Assembly (NCBI GenBank): GCA_900551715.1
Contig: URXG01000041.1
Location: 1-22,466, forward strand
DNA: 22,466 bases
Direction: 5' to 3'
Source: an uncultured Blautia sp.
Lineage (GTDB): Bacteria; Bacillota; Clostridia; Lachnospirales; Lachnospiraceae
This document shows, in pieces, positions 1 through 6,973 of the stretch (its first letter is position 1; each line of letters starts with the position of its first letter). The notes under the pieces were generated by a model. That model saw only the letters and a list, made by a program, of their open reading frames with translations, was not told where the DNA came from and ran no database searches. Both the position numbers and the translations under genes were made by a program.

Positions 1-80
1 CTCATTACTTAAACTGTTAGAATGTAGGATGCAATGGTATATCGACTTCATCACTAAAGTAACGAGAATGCGGCGCACAG

Positions 81-147
81 TTATTCAAACAGACAGATTG
101 TCCTATAGACGATATTCATAAAAGGCAGTATACTGTTTTTTGAATAA
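81..147. repeat. Imperfect inverted repeat upstream of the DUF308 gene
   Basis: Bases 81-92 (TTATTCAAACAG) are complementary to 133-147 (CTGTTTTTTGAATAA) apart from three extra T bases in the right arm, giving a 9+3 bp stem around a 40-nt loop. A -10-like TATACT lies at 129-134 and touches the right arm, with no good -35 box at normal spacing. It could be a leader stem or an operator around a promoter. The rest of 1-174 shows no gene. Confidence 0.4.
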
Positions 148-174
148 ACCCATGTATGAAAGGAGAAAAGTTCC

Positions 175-1068
175 ATGTGGGAAAAAATCAATAAAATTTT
201 AAAAGGGCAGGTTGTAACTTCCATCATCTATATAGCATTTGGAGTCTGCCTTGTGTGTATGCCGGTGAATATGATTAATGTGATCTGTAAATTTGTGTTC
301 GGGATTCTCCTGATACTGGTAGGTCTTTACCATATTCTGATCTACGTTGCAGAGAAGCTCAGCGCAACCATCTTTGACCTGTTTTCCGGAGGAGTTCTCC
401 TGGTTGTAGGAGTATTCCTGTTTATGAATCCGCAGATTGTGATCAAGCTTCTGCCGGTACTTCTAGGAACCTTTATTCTGGTAGACAGTATCTGGACACT
501 GAAGGGAAGCTTTCGCCTGAAAAAAAGGAACATGGGTACCTGGAAATTCCTTCTGATCGGCAGTCTGATCTTTATTGGTCTTGGTATTGCGCTTGTAGTG
601 AATCCCTTTACCATGGCAAAATATATGGTGATCTTCGCAGGATATATTTTCCTTGTCAACGGAATCCTGGACCTGATTTTCATGATCCTTCTGAAAAAAG
701 GTCTGAAAGAACTGAAACAGGATCTGGAAGCGGTGGATGCAGAGGGAGAATTCACAGACGAAGAATCCTCGGATGCCCCGGAAGATTTGCCAGATCCGGA
801 ACCAGAATACACCCCATGGAGCCAGCGGGAAGAAGTCTGGAATACCACACAGAATGGCTCATCCCCCATTTCAGAAGAATCTGAAGAAGAACCTGAAATG
901 GAAGACGACTCCATGGAAACAGACCAGCCACAGGAGGATTCTGTGGAAACAGAAGCTACAGCTACAGGAGACTTCCACCTGACTGATGACGACCTGTCTG
1001 ATACCAAAGATGAGAATGTTTTTTCTTTCCTCCGGAAAAACAAAAAATCCAGGGAAGAAGATAAATAA
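175..1068 (+). CDS. DUF308 (HdeD-family) membrane protein with acidic C-terminal tail
   Basis: This 297-residue protein has a compact hydrophobic N-terminal half (about residues 12-180) with roughly six membrane segments in short helix-loop-helix pairs, as in the DUF308/HdeD family. HdeD is linked to acid resistance in enterobacteria; the role in Firmicutes is not established. From about residue 185 to the end the protein is a low-complexity tail rich in Glu, Asp, Ser and Pro that finishes in a basic Lys/Arg cluster. The tail makes it much longer than the usual HdeD protein of about 180 residues and is probably cytoplasmic. The start is supported by an AAGGAG site about 10 bases upstream. The next gene follows after 42 bases in the same direction, so the two may be cotranscribed. 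The family call is fairly sure and the function is unknown. Confidence 0.8.
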   Translation: MWEKINKILKGQVVTSIIYIAFGVCLVCMPVNMINVICKFVFGILLILVGLYHILIYVAEKLSATIFDLFSGGVLLVVGVFLFMNPQIVIKLLPVLLGTFILVDSIWTLKGSFRLKKRNMGTWKFLLIGSLIFIGLGIALVVNPFTMAKYMVIFAGYIFLVNGILDLIFMILLKKGLKELKQDLEAVDAEGEFTDEESSDAPEDLPDPEPEYTPWSQREEVWNTTQNGSSPISEESEEEPEMEDDSMETDQPQEDSVETEATATGDFHLTDDDLSDTKDENVFSFLRKNKKSREEDK

Positions 1069-1079
1069 AAATACATTCA

Positions 1080-1096
1080 TATCACTGACAGTGATA
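1080..1096. repeat. Short palindrome before the BIG2 protein gene
   Basis: TATCACTG, one central A, then CAGTGATA form a perfect inverted repeat with 8-bp arms. It ends two bases before the AAGGAGG ribosome binding site (1099-1105) of the next gene, so as RNA it would be a small hairpin beside the site, and as DNA it could be an operator. No function is assigned. Confidence 0.45.
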
Positions 1097-1110
1097 AAAA
1101 GGAGGACACT

Positions 1111-1809
1111 ATGAAAGAGAAAAAACTGAAAACCGTATTAATTATGAGCTTTATGGCAATTCTGTTGCTGGCATTGCCGGTATCGGCAGCAACACCAAGA
1201 CTAAACAAAACAAGTACATCTGTTTATATTGGAAAGACAGTACAGCTAAAAGTTACCGGAAAGAAAAATTCAAAAATAAAATGGAAATCCAGCAACAGCA
1301 ACATAGCATTTGTTTCTTCCAGTGGCAAAGTGACCGGAAAAAAGAAAGGAACTTGCATTATTTCAGGAAGAACAGGAAACAGAATCCTGAAATGCAAAGT
1401 GACAGTAAAAAGAATCGACGTTTCCAAATATCTGAGACCTGTCTGGAGCTCAAATAAAAGCTTTAATCAGATGCATAAAATCCTTGGTATGAATAGAATT
1501 GCAGTAAACAAAGGTAATGATAAACGATATTCCTATACAGGATCATTAAAAAGCTCTTATATATCAAACGTATGCCTGGGAAAAGAATACGAAAATAAAC
1601 CAGGATGTTTTTCAATCTATATAAAAGATACCAGATGCACCTGTGGAGGAGTAACTATAGGTACCCCAAAAAGCAATGTCAGAAAATTACTGACCAGAGC
1701 AGGCTGGAAATATTATGGTTATAATGAATATGCAAAAGGAATGTGGAGTCTTTTAATATCATACAGAAATAGTAAAGTATCTGATATGATGATTCAGGCT
1801 TGGGATTAA
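1111..1809 (+). CDS. Secreted protein with one BIG2 Ig-like domain and a Cys-rich C-terminal domain
   Basis: The 232-residue product starts with a signal peptide (basic MKEKKLK, hydrophobic core, cleavage near the VSA-A at residues 24-27) and has no lipobox. Residues 28-102 match the BIG2 bacterial Ig-like pattern: a GKTVQLKVTG strand, a WKSSN turn and a GKVTGKKKGT strand. The rest (about 105-232) carries Cys155, Cys166, Cys176 and Cys178, then IGTPKSNVRKLL and a tryptophan-glycine turn, which resembles the small BamE/DUF4309-like fold; that resemblance is weak. No sortase signal or C-terminal membrane segment is visible, so it is probably released or held by charge, as it is strongly basic. 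The start has an AAGGAGG site 5 bases upstream. The gene is more A-rich than its neighbours. Function unknown. Confidence 0.8.
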   Translation: MKEKKLKTVLIMSFMAILLLALPVSAATPRLNKTSTSVYIGKTVQLKVTGKKNSKIKWKSSNSNIAFVSSSGKVTGKKKGTCIISGRTGNRILKCKVTVKRIDVSKYLRPVWSSNKSFNQMHKILGMNRIAVNKGNDKRYSYTGSLKSSYISNVCLGKEYENKPGCFSIYIKDTRCTCGGVTIGTPKSNVRKLLTRAGWKYYGYNEYAKGMWSLLISYRNSKVSDMMIQAWD

Positions 1810-1964
1810 CCAGCACCCTGCCCGTTTCAGGAAAACCTGAAACAATAGATTGTTTATCGTGAACATCCACACCAACATCTTCCCTCTGGAAGAACGCAGC
1901 TTATTTTCACAACCAACTCCATAAGACCAAACTACCTCTGTACACAAGTCCAGGGGTGTGAAGA
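1810..1964. other. Gene-free, hairpin-rich intergenic stretch
   Basis: No supported coding sequence lies here. It has several tight inverted repeats: GTTTCAGG/CCTGAAAC with an AAAA loop (1824-1843), AACAAT/ATTGTT (1841-1854) and TCTTCC/GGAAGA with a CTCT loop (1878-1893). They lead directly to the terminator at 1965. It may be a structured 3' UTR, a small RNA, or the decayed remnant of a mobile element. One minus-strand frame reads VGVDVHDKQ near 1855-1885, faintly like an IS110-type transposase start, but it is too short to support that. Confidence 0.45.
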
Positions 1965-1987
1965 GGGGACCGGCCAGGTCCCCTTTT
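1965..1987 (+). terminator. Rho-independent terminator after the BIG2 protein gene
   Basis: GGGGACC (1965-1971), a GGCCA loop and GGTCCCC (1977-1983) form a perfect 7-bp GC-rich stem followed at once by TTTT and further T-rich sequence. It would end transcripts from the first two genes. Confidence 0.85.
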
Positions 1988-2023
1988 CGTTTCTTTTATA
2001 CTTCCCCAAAGTAAATGTTTCAC

Positions 2024-2100
2024 TTCTTTTTTTAAAAGAAATTTTTGCCCTTTAAACTATATTTATTCTGTTTCTTGGGAATGAAAAATATTCTTTTCAT
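2024..2100. repeat. Two AT-rich inverted repeats upstream of the sugar-binding protein gene
   Basis: TTCTTTT-TTT-AAAAGAA (2024-2040) and ATGAAAA-N6-TTTTCAT (2081-2100) are perfect 7-bp inverted repeats. They lie about 60-140 bases upstream of the likely promoter of the transporter operon, where regulator sites would be expected. AT-rich repeats of this size can arise by chance. Confidence 0.35.
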
Positions 2101-2162
2101 AAAAAATGAAAAAAGAACATGTTTCTTGATTTTTTATCATGGTGCAAACTCCTTTGAAATTT

Positions 2163-2168
2163 TATAAT
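2163..2168 (+). promoter_or_regulatory. Probable -10 box of the ABC transporter operon
   Basis: A consensus TATAAT lies 51 bases before the first start codon. The hexamer 17 bases upstream (TGGTGC) is a poor -35 match, so the promoter may depend on an activator such as the AraC-type response regulator encoded downstream. That dependence is inference. Confidence 0.5.
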
Positions 2169-2218
2169 AATATCAACTTGAAAAGCACGAAGTTAAAAGA
2201 AAAGGAGCGAACGACACT

Positions 2219-3493
2219 ATGAAAATGAAGAAATTAACAGCAATGAGCATGGCAGTTATGATGGCTGCAACAATGATTCCTGCAGTACCTACGATGGCAG
2301 CAGATGGAGGGAAAGTTTATTATCTGAACTTCAAACCAGAAGCAGACGAAGCATGGCAGAATCTTGCAAAAGCCTACACAGAAGAAACAGGAACAGAAGT
2401 TACAGTTGTAACTGCAGCATCCGGACAGTATGAGACAACTCTTCAGTCTGAAATGGCAAAAAGTGATGCACCTACTCTGTTTCAGGTAAATGGACCTGTT
2501 GGTCTGAAAAGCTGGAAAGATTACTGCTACGATCTGAAAGATGCAGAGATCACAAAAGGTCTTACTTCCGATGCATATGAACTGAAAGACGGAGATGCAG
2601 TTGATGGTATTGCATATGTAATCGAATCTTATGGACTTATTGTTAATAAGACATTACTTGACAAAGCAGGATATTCTCTTGACGATATCAAGAGCTATGA
2701 TGATCTCAAAAAAGTTGCAGATGATATCCAGGCAAGAAAAGATGAACTTGGCGTGAAAGGTGCTTTCACATCAGCAGGTATGGACGGATCCTCTGACTGG
2801 AGATTCAAAACACATCTGGCAAATCTTCCGATCTACTATGAATACAAAGAAGACGGAATTGATGATACAGACGCTATCAAAGGAACTTACCTTGACCAGT
2901 ACAAGAACCTTTTTGATCTGTACATCACAGATTCCACCTGTGATGGAGCTGAACTTTCTGCAAAAACAGCAGATGACTCCAGAAACGAGTTCGTAAACGG
3001 TGAAGCAGTATTCTATCAGAATGGTACCTGGGAGTATGCAGAACTGTCCAAGACATACAGTGATGATGAAATGGCTATGATCCCGATTTACTTCGGCGTA
3101 GACGATGAAAACGAAGGACTTGCAACCGGTACAGAAAACTACTGGTGCGTAAACAAAAATGCATCTGACGAAGATATTCAGGCAACACTGGATTTCATGA
3201 ACTGGTGTGTAACCTCTGAAACAGGAACAAAATCTATGTCAGAAGACATGGGATTCACAATTCCATTTGAGACAGCTGCGGATAGTACAAACGTATTTGT
3301 AAAAAATGATGCCGATTATACAGAAGCTGGTCTGACTCCTGTATCATGGAACTTTACAACAATGCCTTCTGAAGAATGGAAAAACGGTCTTGGTACAGCT
3401 CTTACTGCATATGCAGCAGGTACAGGTTCCTGGGATGACGTTGTAAGTGCATTTGTTGACGGATGGGCAACAGAAAAAGCACTTTCTGAATAA
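2219..3493 (+). CDS. Sugar ABC transporter substrate-binding protein (family 1), no lipobox
   Basis: The 424-residue protein has the layout of CUT1 sugar-binding proteins: an N-terminal EADEAWQNLAKAYTEETG block, a central IAYVIESYGLIVNKTLLDKAG hinge motif and a NGTWEYAE segment in the C-terminal lobe. It would capture an oligosaccharide or sugar outside the membrane and deliver it to the two permeases that follow. The signal peptide (residues 1-27, Met/Ala-rich, ending PTMA-AD) has a type I cleavage site and no cysteine; the first cysteine of the protein is near residue 104. Binding proteins of Gram-positive bacteria are usually lipoproteins, so the anchoring here is unusual. An AAAGGAG site lies 11 bases upstream of the start. 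The substrate cannot be told from sequence by eye. Confidence 0.92.
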   Translation: MKMKKLTAMSMAVMMAATMIPAVPTMAADGGKVYYLNFKPEADEAWQNLAKAYTEETGTEVTVVTAASGQYETTLQSEMAKSDAPTLFQVNGPVGLKSWKDYCYDLKDAEITKGLTSDAYELKDGDAVDGIAYVIESYGLIVNKTLLDKAGYSLDDIKSYDDLKKVADDIQARKDELGVKGAFTSAGMDGSSDWRFKTHLANLPIYYEYKEDGIDDTDAIKGTYLDQYKNLFDLYITDSTCDGAELSAKTADDSRNEFVNGEAVFYQNGTWEYAELSKTYSDDEMAMIPIYFGVDDENEGLATGTENYWCVNKNASDEDIQATLDFMNWCVTSETGTKSMSEDMGFTIPFETAADSTNVFVKNDADYTEAGLTPVSWNFTTMPSEEWKNGLGTALTAYAAGTGSWDDVVSAFVDGWATEKALSE

Positions 3494-3512
3494 TTTGAAA
3501 ATCAGGTAATTA

Positions 3513-3543
3513 CAGGGGAGGCGAGTTTGTCAGCCTCCCCCTG
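3513..3543 (+). promoter_or_regulatory. Intercistronic stem-loop between binding-protein and permease genes
   Basis: GGGGAGGC (3515-3522) and GCCTCCCC (3533-3540) form a perfect GC-rich 8-bp stem with a 10-nt loop; the outer CA/TG pairs extend it past one extra C. No T-run follows, so it is unlikely to be a full terminator. In this position such hairpins protect the upstream message from 3' exonucleases or partly attenuate, giving more binding protein than permease, as in malE-malF. That role is inferred. Confidence 0.7.
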
Positions 3544-3568
3544 TTGATGAAAAGAGAGGGGACCTTTC

Positions 3569-4423
3569 ATGGTAGGAAAAACAATCAAAAAGTGGTGGCC
3601 GATTTTTGTACTGCCTACATTTGCAGCTTTTGTAATCGGTTTTTTATGGCCCTTTATCTGGGGCATTTATCTTTCGTTTTGTAAATTCACAACGGTAAAT
3701 GATGTTACCTTCGTAGGATTTTCCAATTATTCCAAGATTCTTTTAGATAATACCTTCAGTCATTCATTCTGGCTGACCGTTGTTTTCGCATTTGTATCCA
3801 GTGTTCTGATCAACGTACTTGCTTTCTGCATCGCGCTGGCATTGACAAAGGGCTATAGAGGAACCAATGCATTCCGTACTGTGTTCTTTATGCCGAACCT
3901 GATCGGTGGTATCGTACTTGGTTATATCTGGCAGACATTGCTGAATGGTCTCCTTTCCAAATGGGGACAGCCTCTTCTGTCACTTTCTGCCAGAAACGGA
4001 TTTATCGGTATGCTGATCCTTCTTATGTGGCAGCAGATTGGTTATATGATGATCATTTACATTGCAGGTCTTAACAATGTATCACCAGATCTTATTGAAG
4101 CAGCCAAAATTGACGGAGCTACCAGCAGACAGATTCTTTTTAAGATCAAGGTTCCTATGATCATGCCTTCTGTCACCATCTGTACATTCCTGACCCTTAC
4201 CAACGGATTCAAAATGTTTGACCAGAACCTTTCTCTTACAGGCGGAGATCCTGGTAAACAGTCTCAGTTACTGGCTCTTAATATTTATGATACATTCTAT
4301 GCAAGAAGCGGACCACAGTGGAAAGGTATCGGACAGGCAAAAGCAGTGGTATTTTTCCTGCTGGTTATTGTGATCGCATTGGTACAGCTTAAAGCAACAT
4401 CATCTAAGGAGGTGCAGCAGTAA
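3569..4423 (+). CDS. CUT1 sugar ABC transporter permease, first subunit (MsmF/UgpA-like)
   Basis: The 284-residue integral membrane protein has about six transmembrane segments (the first near residues 10-30) and the cytoplasmic EAA loop starting at Glu177 (EAAKIDGATSRQILFKIKVP), where the ATP-binding subunit docks. With its partner it forms the sugar channel in the cytoplasmic membrane. The start is preceded by a GAGAGGGGA ribosome site, downstream of the intercistronic hairpin. The stop codon TAA (4421-4423) shares its last A with the ATG of the next gene, which points to translational coupling. The length is normal for the family. Substrate specificity is not visible from the sequence. Confidence 0.93.
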   Translation: MVGKTIKKWWPIFVLPTFAAFVIGFLWPFIWGIYLSFCKFTTVNDVTFVGFSNYSKILLDNTFSHSFWLTVVFAFVSSVLINVLAFCIALALTKGYRGTNAFRTVFFMPNLIGGIVLGYIWQTLLNGLLSKWGQPLLSLSARNGFIGMLILLMWQQIGYMMIIYIAGLNNVSPDLIEAAKIDGATSRQILFKIKVPMIMPSVTICTFLTLTNGFKMFDQNLSLTGGDPGKQSQLLALNIYDTFYARSGPQWKGIGQAKAVVFFLLVIVIALVQLKATSSKEVQQ

Positions 4424-5259
4424 TGGAGAATAAGAAAAAGAACCCTATTGCATCGATCGCGCTTACGATTGTCTGCATTCTCTGGATGTATCCGATAGTT
4501 TTGATCCTGATCAATGCGCTGAAAAAAGAAGTAGCTATCACTACTTCAGGAGTATTCAGTTTACCAACATCTGAAACATGGAACGGTCTCGCCAATTTCG
4601 TGGCCAGTGTTACTGAGATGGATTTCCTCAAATCCTTCTGGTACAGTCTTGTGATTTCAGTAATGTCAGTAGTACTGATCATGCTCTGCTGTTCTATGGC
4701 TGCCTGGTACATTGTACGTGTGAATGGTATGCTTTCCAAGGCATTCTATTTCCTCTGTGTATTCAGTATGGTAGTTCCTTTCCAGATGGTTATGTTTACA
4801 CTGGCAAAGACAGCAGATACCCTGAAATTAAACAATCCATATAATATCTGTATTATTTATCTTGGATTTGGTGCAGGTCTTGCGGTGTTTATGTTTACGG
4901 GATTTGTAAAGGGAATTCCTCTTGAGATTGAAGAAGCTGCCCTGATCGATGGTTGCAGTCCTCTTCAGGTATATTTCAAGGTTCTGATCCCGATTTTGAA
5001 ACCAACCATTATTTCCACTGCTATTCTGGAACTCATGTGGGTGTGGAATGACTATCTTCTGCCGACTCTGGTCCTTGATATCAAAAAATATCGAACCATT
5101 CCTATGGCAGTTCAGTATTTCCGTGGAAGTTTCGGACATGTACAGATGGGACCTATGATGGCAAGTATTATGATTGACATTATTCCGATCATCATAGTTT
5201 ACCTGGTATGTCAGAAACACATTATTGAAGGAGTTGTTGCAGGAGCTGTAAAAGGCTGA
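4423..5259 (+). CDS. CUT1 sugar ABC transporter permease, second subunit (MsmG/UgpE-like)
   Basis: The 278-residue second permease has about six membrane segments and its own EAA loop from Glu171 (EAALIDGCSPLQVYFKVLIP). It pairs with the preceding permease. Its start overlaps the preceding stop by one base, and a full AAGGAGG site (4406-4412) lies inside the end of the upstream gene. No ATP-binding subunit follows; the operon ends at the terminator at 5302-5330. CUT1 transporters of Firmicutes commonly use a shared MsmK/UgpC-type ATPase encoded elsewhere, which is the probable case here. Confidence 0.93.
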   Translation: MENKKKNPIASIALTIVCILWMYPIVLILINALKKEVAITTSGVFSLPTSETWNGLANFVASVTEMDFLKSFWYSLVISVMSVVLIMLCCSMAAWYIVRVNGMLSKAFYFLCVFSMVVPFQMVMFTLAKTADTLKLNNPYNICIIYLGFGAGLAVFMFTGFVKGIPLEIEEAALIDGCSPLQVYFKVLIPILKPTIISTAILELMWVWNDYLLPTLVLDIKKYRTIPMAVQYFRGSFGHVQMGPMMASIMIDIIPIIIVYLVCQKHIIEGVVAGAVKG

Positions 5260-5301
5260 TCCCTGTTTATACAACTAGATAGTTTCATAGTGTTATTCAG
5301 G

Positions 5302-5330
5302 AAGACCTCCGGATGCGTTCCGGAGGTCTT
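5302..5330 (+). terminator. Terminator after the ABC permease genes
   Basis: AAGACCTCCGGA (5302-5313) and TCCGGAGGTCTT (5319-5330) form a perfect 12-bp stem around a 5-nt loop. The following T-run is short (CTTTCC), but the stem is very stable. It separates the transporter operon from the two-component operon. Confidence 0.8.
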
Positions 5331-5405
5331 TCCGCGTATAGATATATTGTATAAAAAACATAAGATTAAAATAATAAATTTATACACTTCTACTTAATAA
5401 GATGA

Positions 5406-5411
5406 TACAAT
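5406..5411 (+). promoter_or_regulatory. Possible -10 box of the two-component operon
   Basis: TACAAT lies 32 bases before the response-regulator start, after an AT-rich stretch that follows the terminator. The -35 region is weak, so this is a tentative call. Confidence 0.35.
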
Positions 5412-5443
5412 GAAAATAGTATTCAGGTGGAGGAAATAACTGT

Positions 5444-6973
5444 ATGATACATATTCTTATTGTAGACGATGAAAAAATAGAAAGAGAAGGTTTGAAGTAT
5501 CTGCTGTCCATGGACGAGGGAGAAAGAAAAGTCTTCGAAGCTTCCAATGGAAAACAGGCACTTCAGATTCTCCGCACAGAAGAGATACAGCTGCTTCTTA
5601 CGGACATAAAGATGCCTCATATGGATGGGCTGGAATTATCCAGGAAGGCAAAAGAAGAAAAACCGGACCTGCAGGTGGTGATCTTCAGTGGATATAGTGA
5701 TTTTTCTTTTGCACAGGAGGCAATCCGCTATGGAGTAACAGAATATATTCTGAAACCGGTAGATCCGGATGATTTCCATTCTGTTATCAAAAAAGTAGAA
5801 GAAAAGATCAACACACAAAAGCAAAAAGAAATCCGGGAACAAAAAGAACAGAACTTCCTTCAGCAGTATTTTCTTCAGAACTATCTTTATTCCGGGGATA
5901 AAGAAATTCTCAACAAAGCAGAAGATCTCATTGATCTGGAAAAATGGGAAAGCTGGCATTGTGGGATTCTCATAGAAACAAATCAGGTGTTTTTTGATAC
6001 TTCCGTAGATGAATTGCAGGAAGAACTTCAAAAAGAACTGCACCGTAAGTTCTATTATCTGAATCTGAACGGAAGGCAGTCTCTGTTATTATTCCAGGAT
6101 GTATACTGTGACTATCAGCTGATAGCAAGACATATCTACACCTTCCTGAAACGAAATTACAGAAATCATTTCTATCTGGCAGTCAGCCGTAAATTTGAAG
6201 GCCATGAATGTCTGTCTGAGATTCTGAACCAGCTGGAACAGCAGATGGAAGAGAAGTTTTATCATCCGGAGAAACACGTTTATTCCAGCGATGAAGATGC
6301 ATTGAATATGAACGCCGGGGAAGTGCAGGATTCTCAGTTAATGCAGATGATCTCCGAAGATATCAGCAGGAAGGATGTTGAACAGCTTTGGAAACATTTT
6401 GAATGTCTGAAACTGAAATATCATGACAATACTCAGTTTTCTGCTATGTATATTAAGTTTGTATTTTCCAATGTGATCCAGGAACTGTACCAGGAAAACC
6501 AGTTTGCAGGAGAGCATCGTCTGGAAAAAGAAATAGAAAAGCTTTACAACTGCCAGAACATTATGGAGATTCTGAAGGTGACGGAAGAAAATATCCAGGA
6601 ATATCAGAAATTCCTGGAACAATCCATGACTGAATCCAGAAATGAAGTTTCTACGGTAAAAAATTATATTTACCAGCACTATGAAGAAGATCTGAATCTG
6701 GAGATGCTGGCTGAAAAAGTATATCTTTCCTCAGGATATCTGAGTTATATTTTCAAGAAAGAAACCGGGATGAATCTGAACCGTTTTATACGTGTGTTCC
6801 GTATGGAGAAGGCAAAGGAGCTTCTTTGCAGCACCAATATGAAAGTTGCCCAGGTCAGTGAAAAGGTTGGATTTGCCAATGTTTCCTATTTCTGCAGAAG
6901 TTTCCGGGAATACTATGGCAGCAGCCCGGAATCATACAGGAAAGGAACAGGAGAGGATGAAGAGACTTCGTAA
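5444..6973 (+). CDS. YesN-type response regulator with AraC DNA-binding domain
   Basis: The 509-residue protein begins with a receiver domain (about 1-125): acidic pair Asp8/Asp9, phospho-acceptor Asp54 in LLLTDIKMPHMDG, Ser82 and Lys104 in YILKPV. A long helical middle region follows (about 140-400), typical of YesN-type regulators, and residues 405-500 form a double helix-turn-helix AraC domain (LAEKVYLSSGYLSYIFKKE and VAQVSEKVGFANVSYFCRSF). Phosphorylated by the kinase encoded next, it should regulate carbohydrate genes, most likely the transporter just upstream; this target is inferred from position. The start has a GGAGG site about 8 bases upstream. Its 3' end overlaps the kinase start by 17 bases. 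Confidence 0.93.
   Translation: MIHILIVDDEKIEREGLKYLLSMDEGERKVFEASNGKQALQILRTEEIQLLLTDIKMPHMDGLELSRKAKEEKPDLQVVIFSGYSDFSFAQEAIRYGVTEYILKPVDPDDFHSVIKKVEEKINTQKQKEIREQKEQNFLQQYFLQNYLYSGDKEILNKAEDLIDLEKWESWHCGILIETNQVFFDTSVDELQEELQKELHRKFYYLNLNGRQSLLLFQDVYCDYQLIARHIYTFLKRNYRNHFYLAVSRKFEGHECLSEILNQLEQQMEEKFYHPEKHVYSSDEDALNMNAGEVQDSQLMQMISEDISRKDVEQLWKHFECLKLKYHDNTQFSAMYIKFVFSNVIQELYQENQFAGEHRLEKEIEKLYNCQNIMEILKVTEENIQEYQKFLEQSMTESRNEVSTVKNYIYQHYEEDLNLEMLAEKVYLSSGYLSYIFKKETGMNLNRFIRVFRMEKAKELLCSTNMKVAQVSEKVGFANVSYFCRSFREYYGSSPESYRKGTGEDEETS

Noticed and set aside
342..1076. 244-codon open frame on the minus strand opposite the DUF308 gene
   Set aside because: Serine-rich antisense translation of the acidic tail code; no family features and no good ribosome site.
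1679..1947. Possible transposase remnant on the minus strand
   Set aside because: Only a nine-residue VGVDVHDKQ resemblance; no inverted terminal repeats, no continuation of a transposase fold.
6846..6956. Upstream in-frame extension of the histidine kinase (37 codons)
   Set aside because: It overlaps the code for the regulator's DNA-binding domain in another frame and is not kinase-like; the start at 6957 has a ribosome site and a normal membrane-helix N-terminus.
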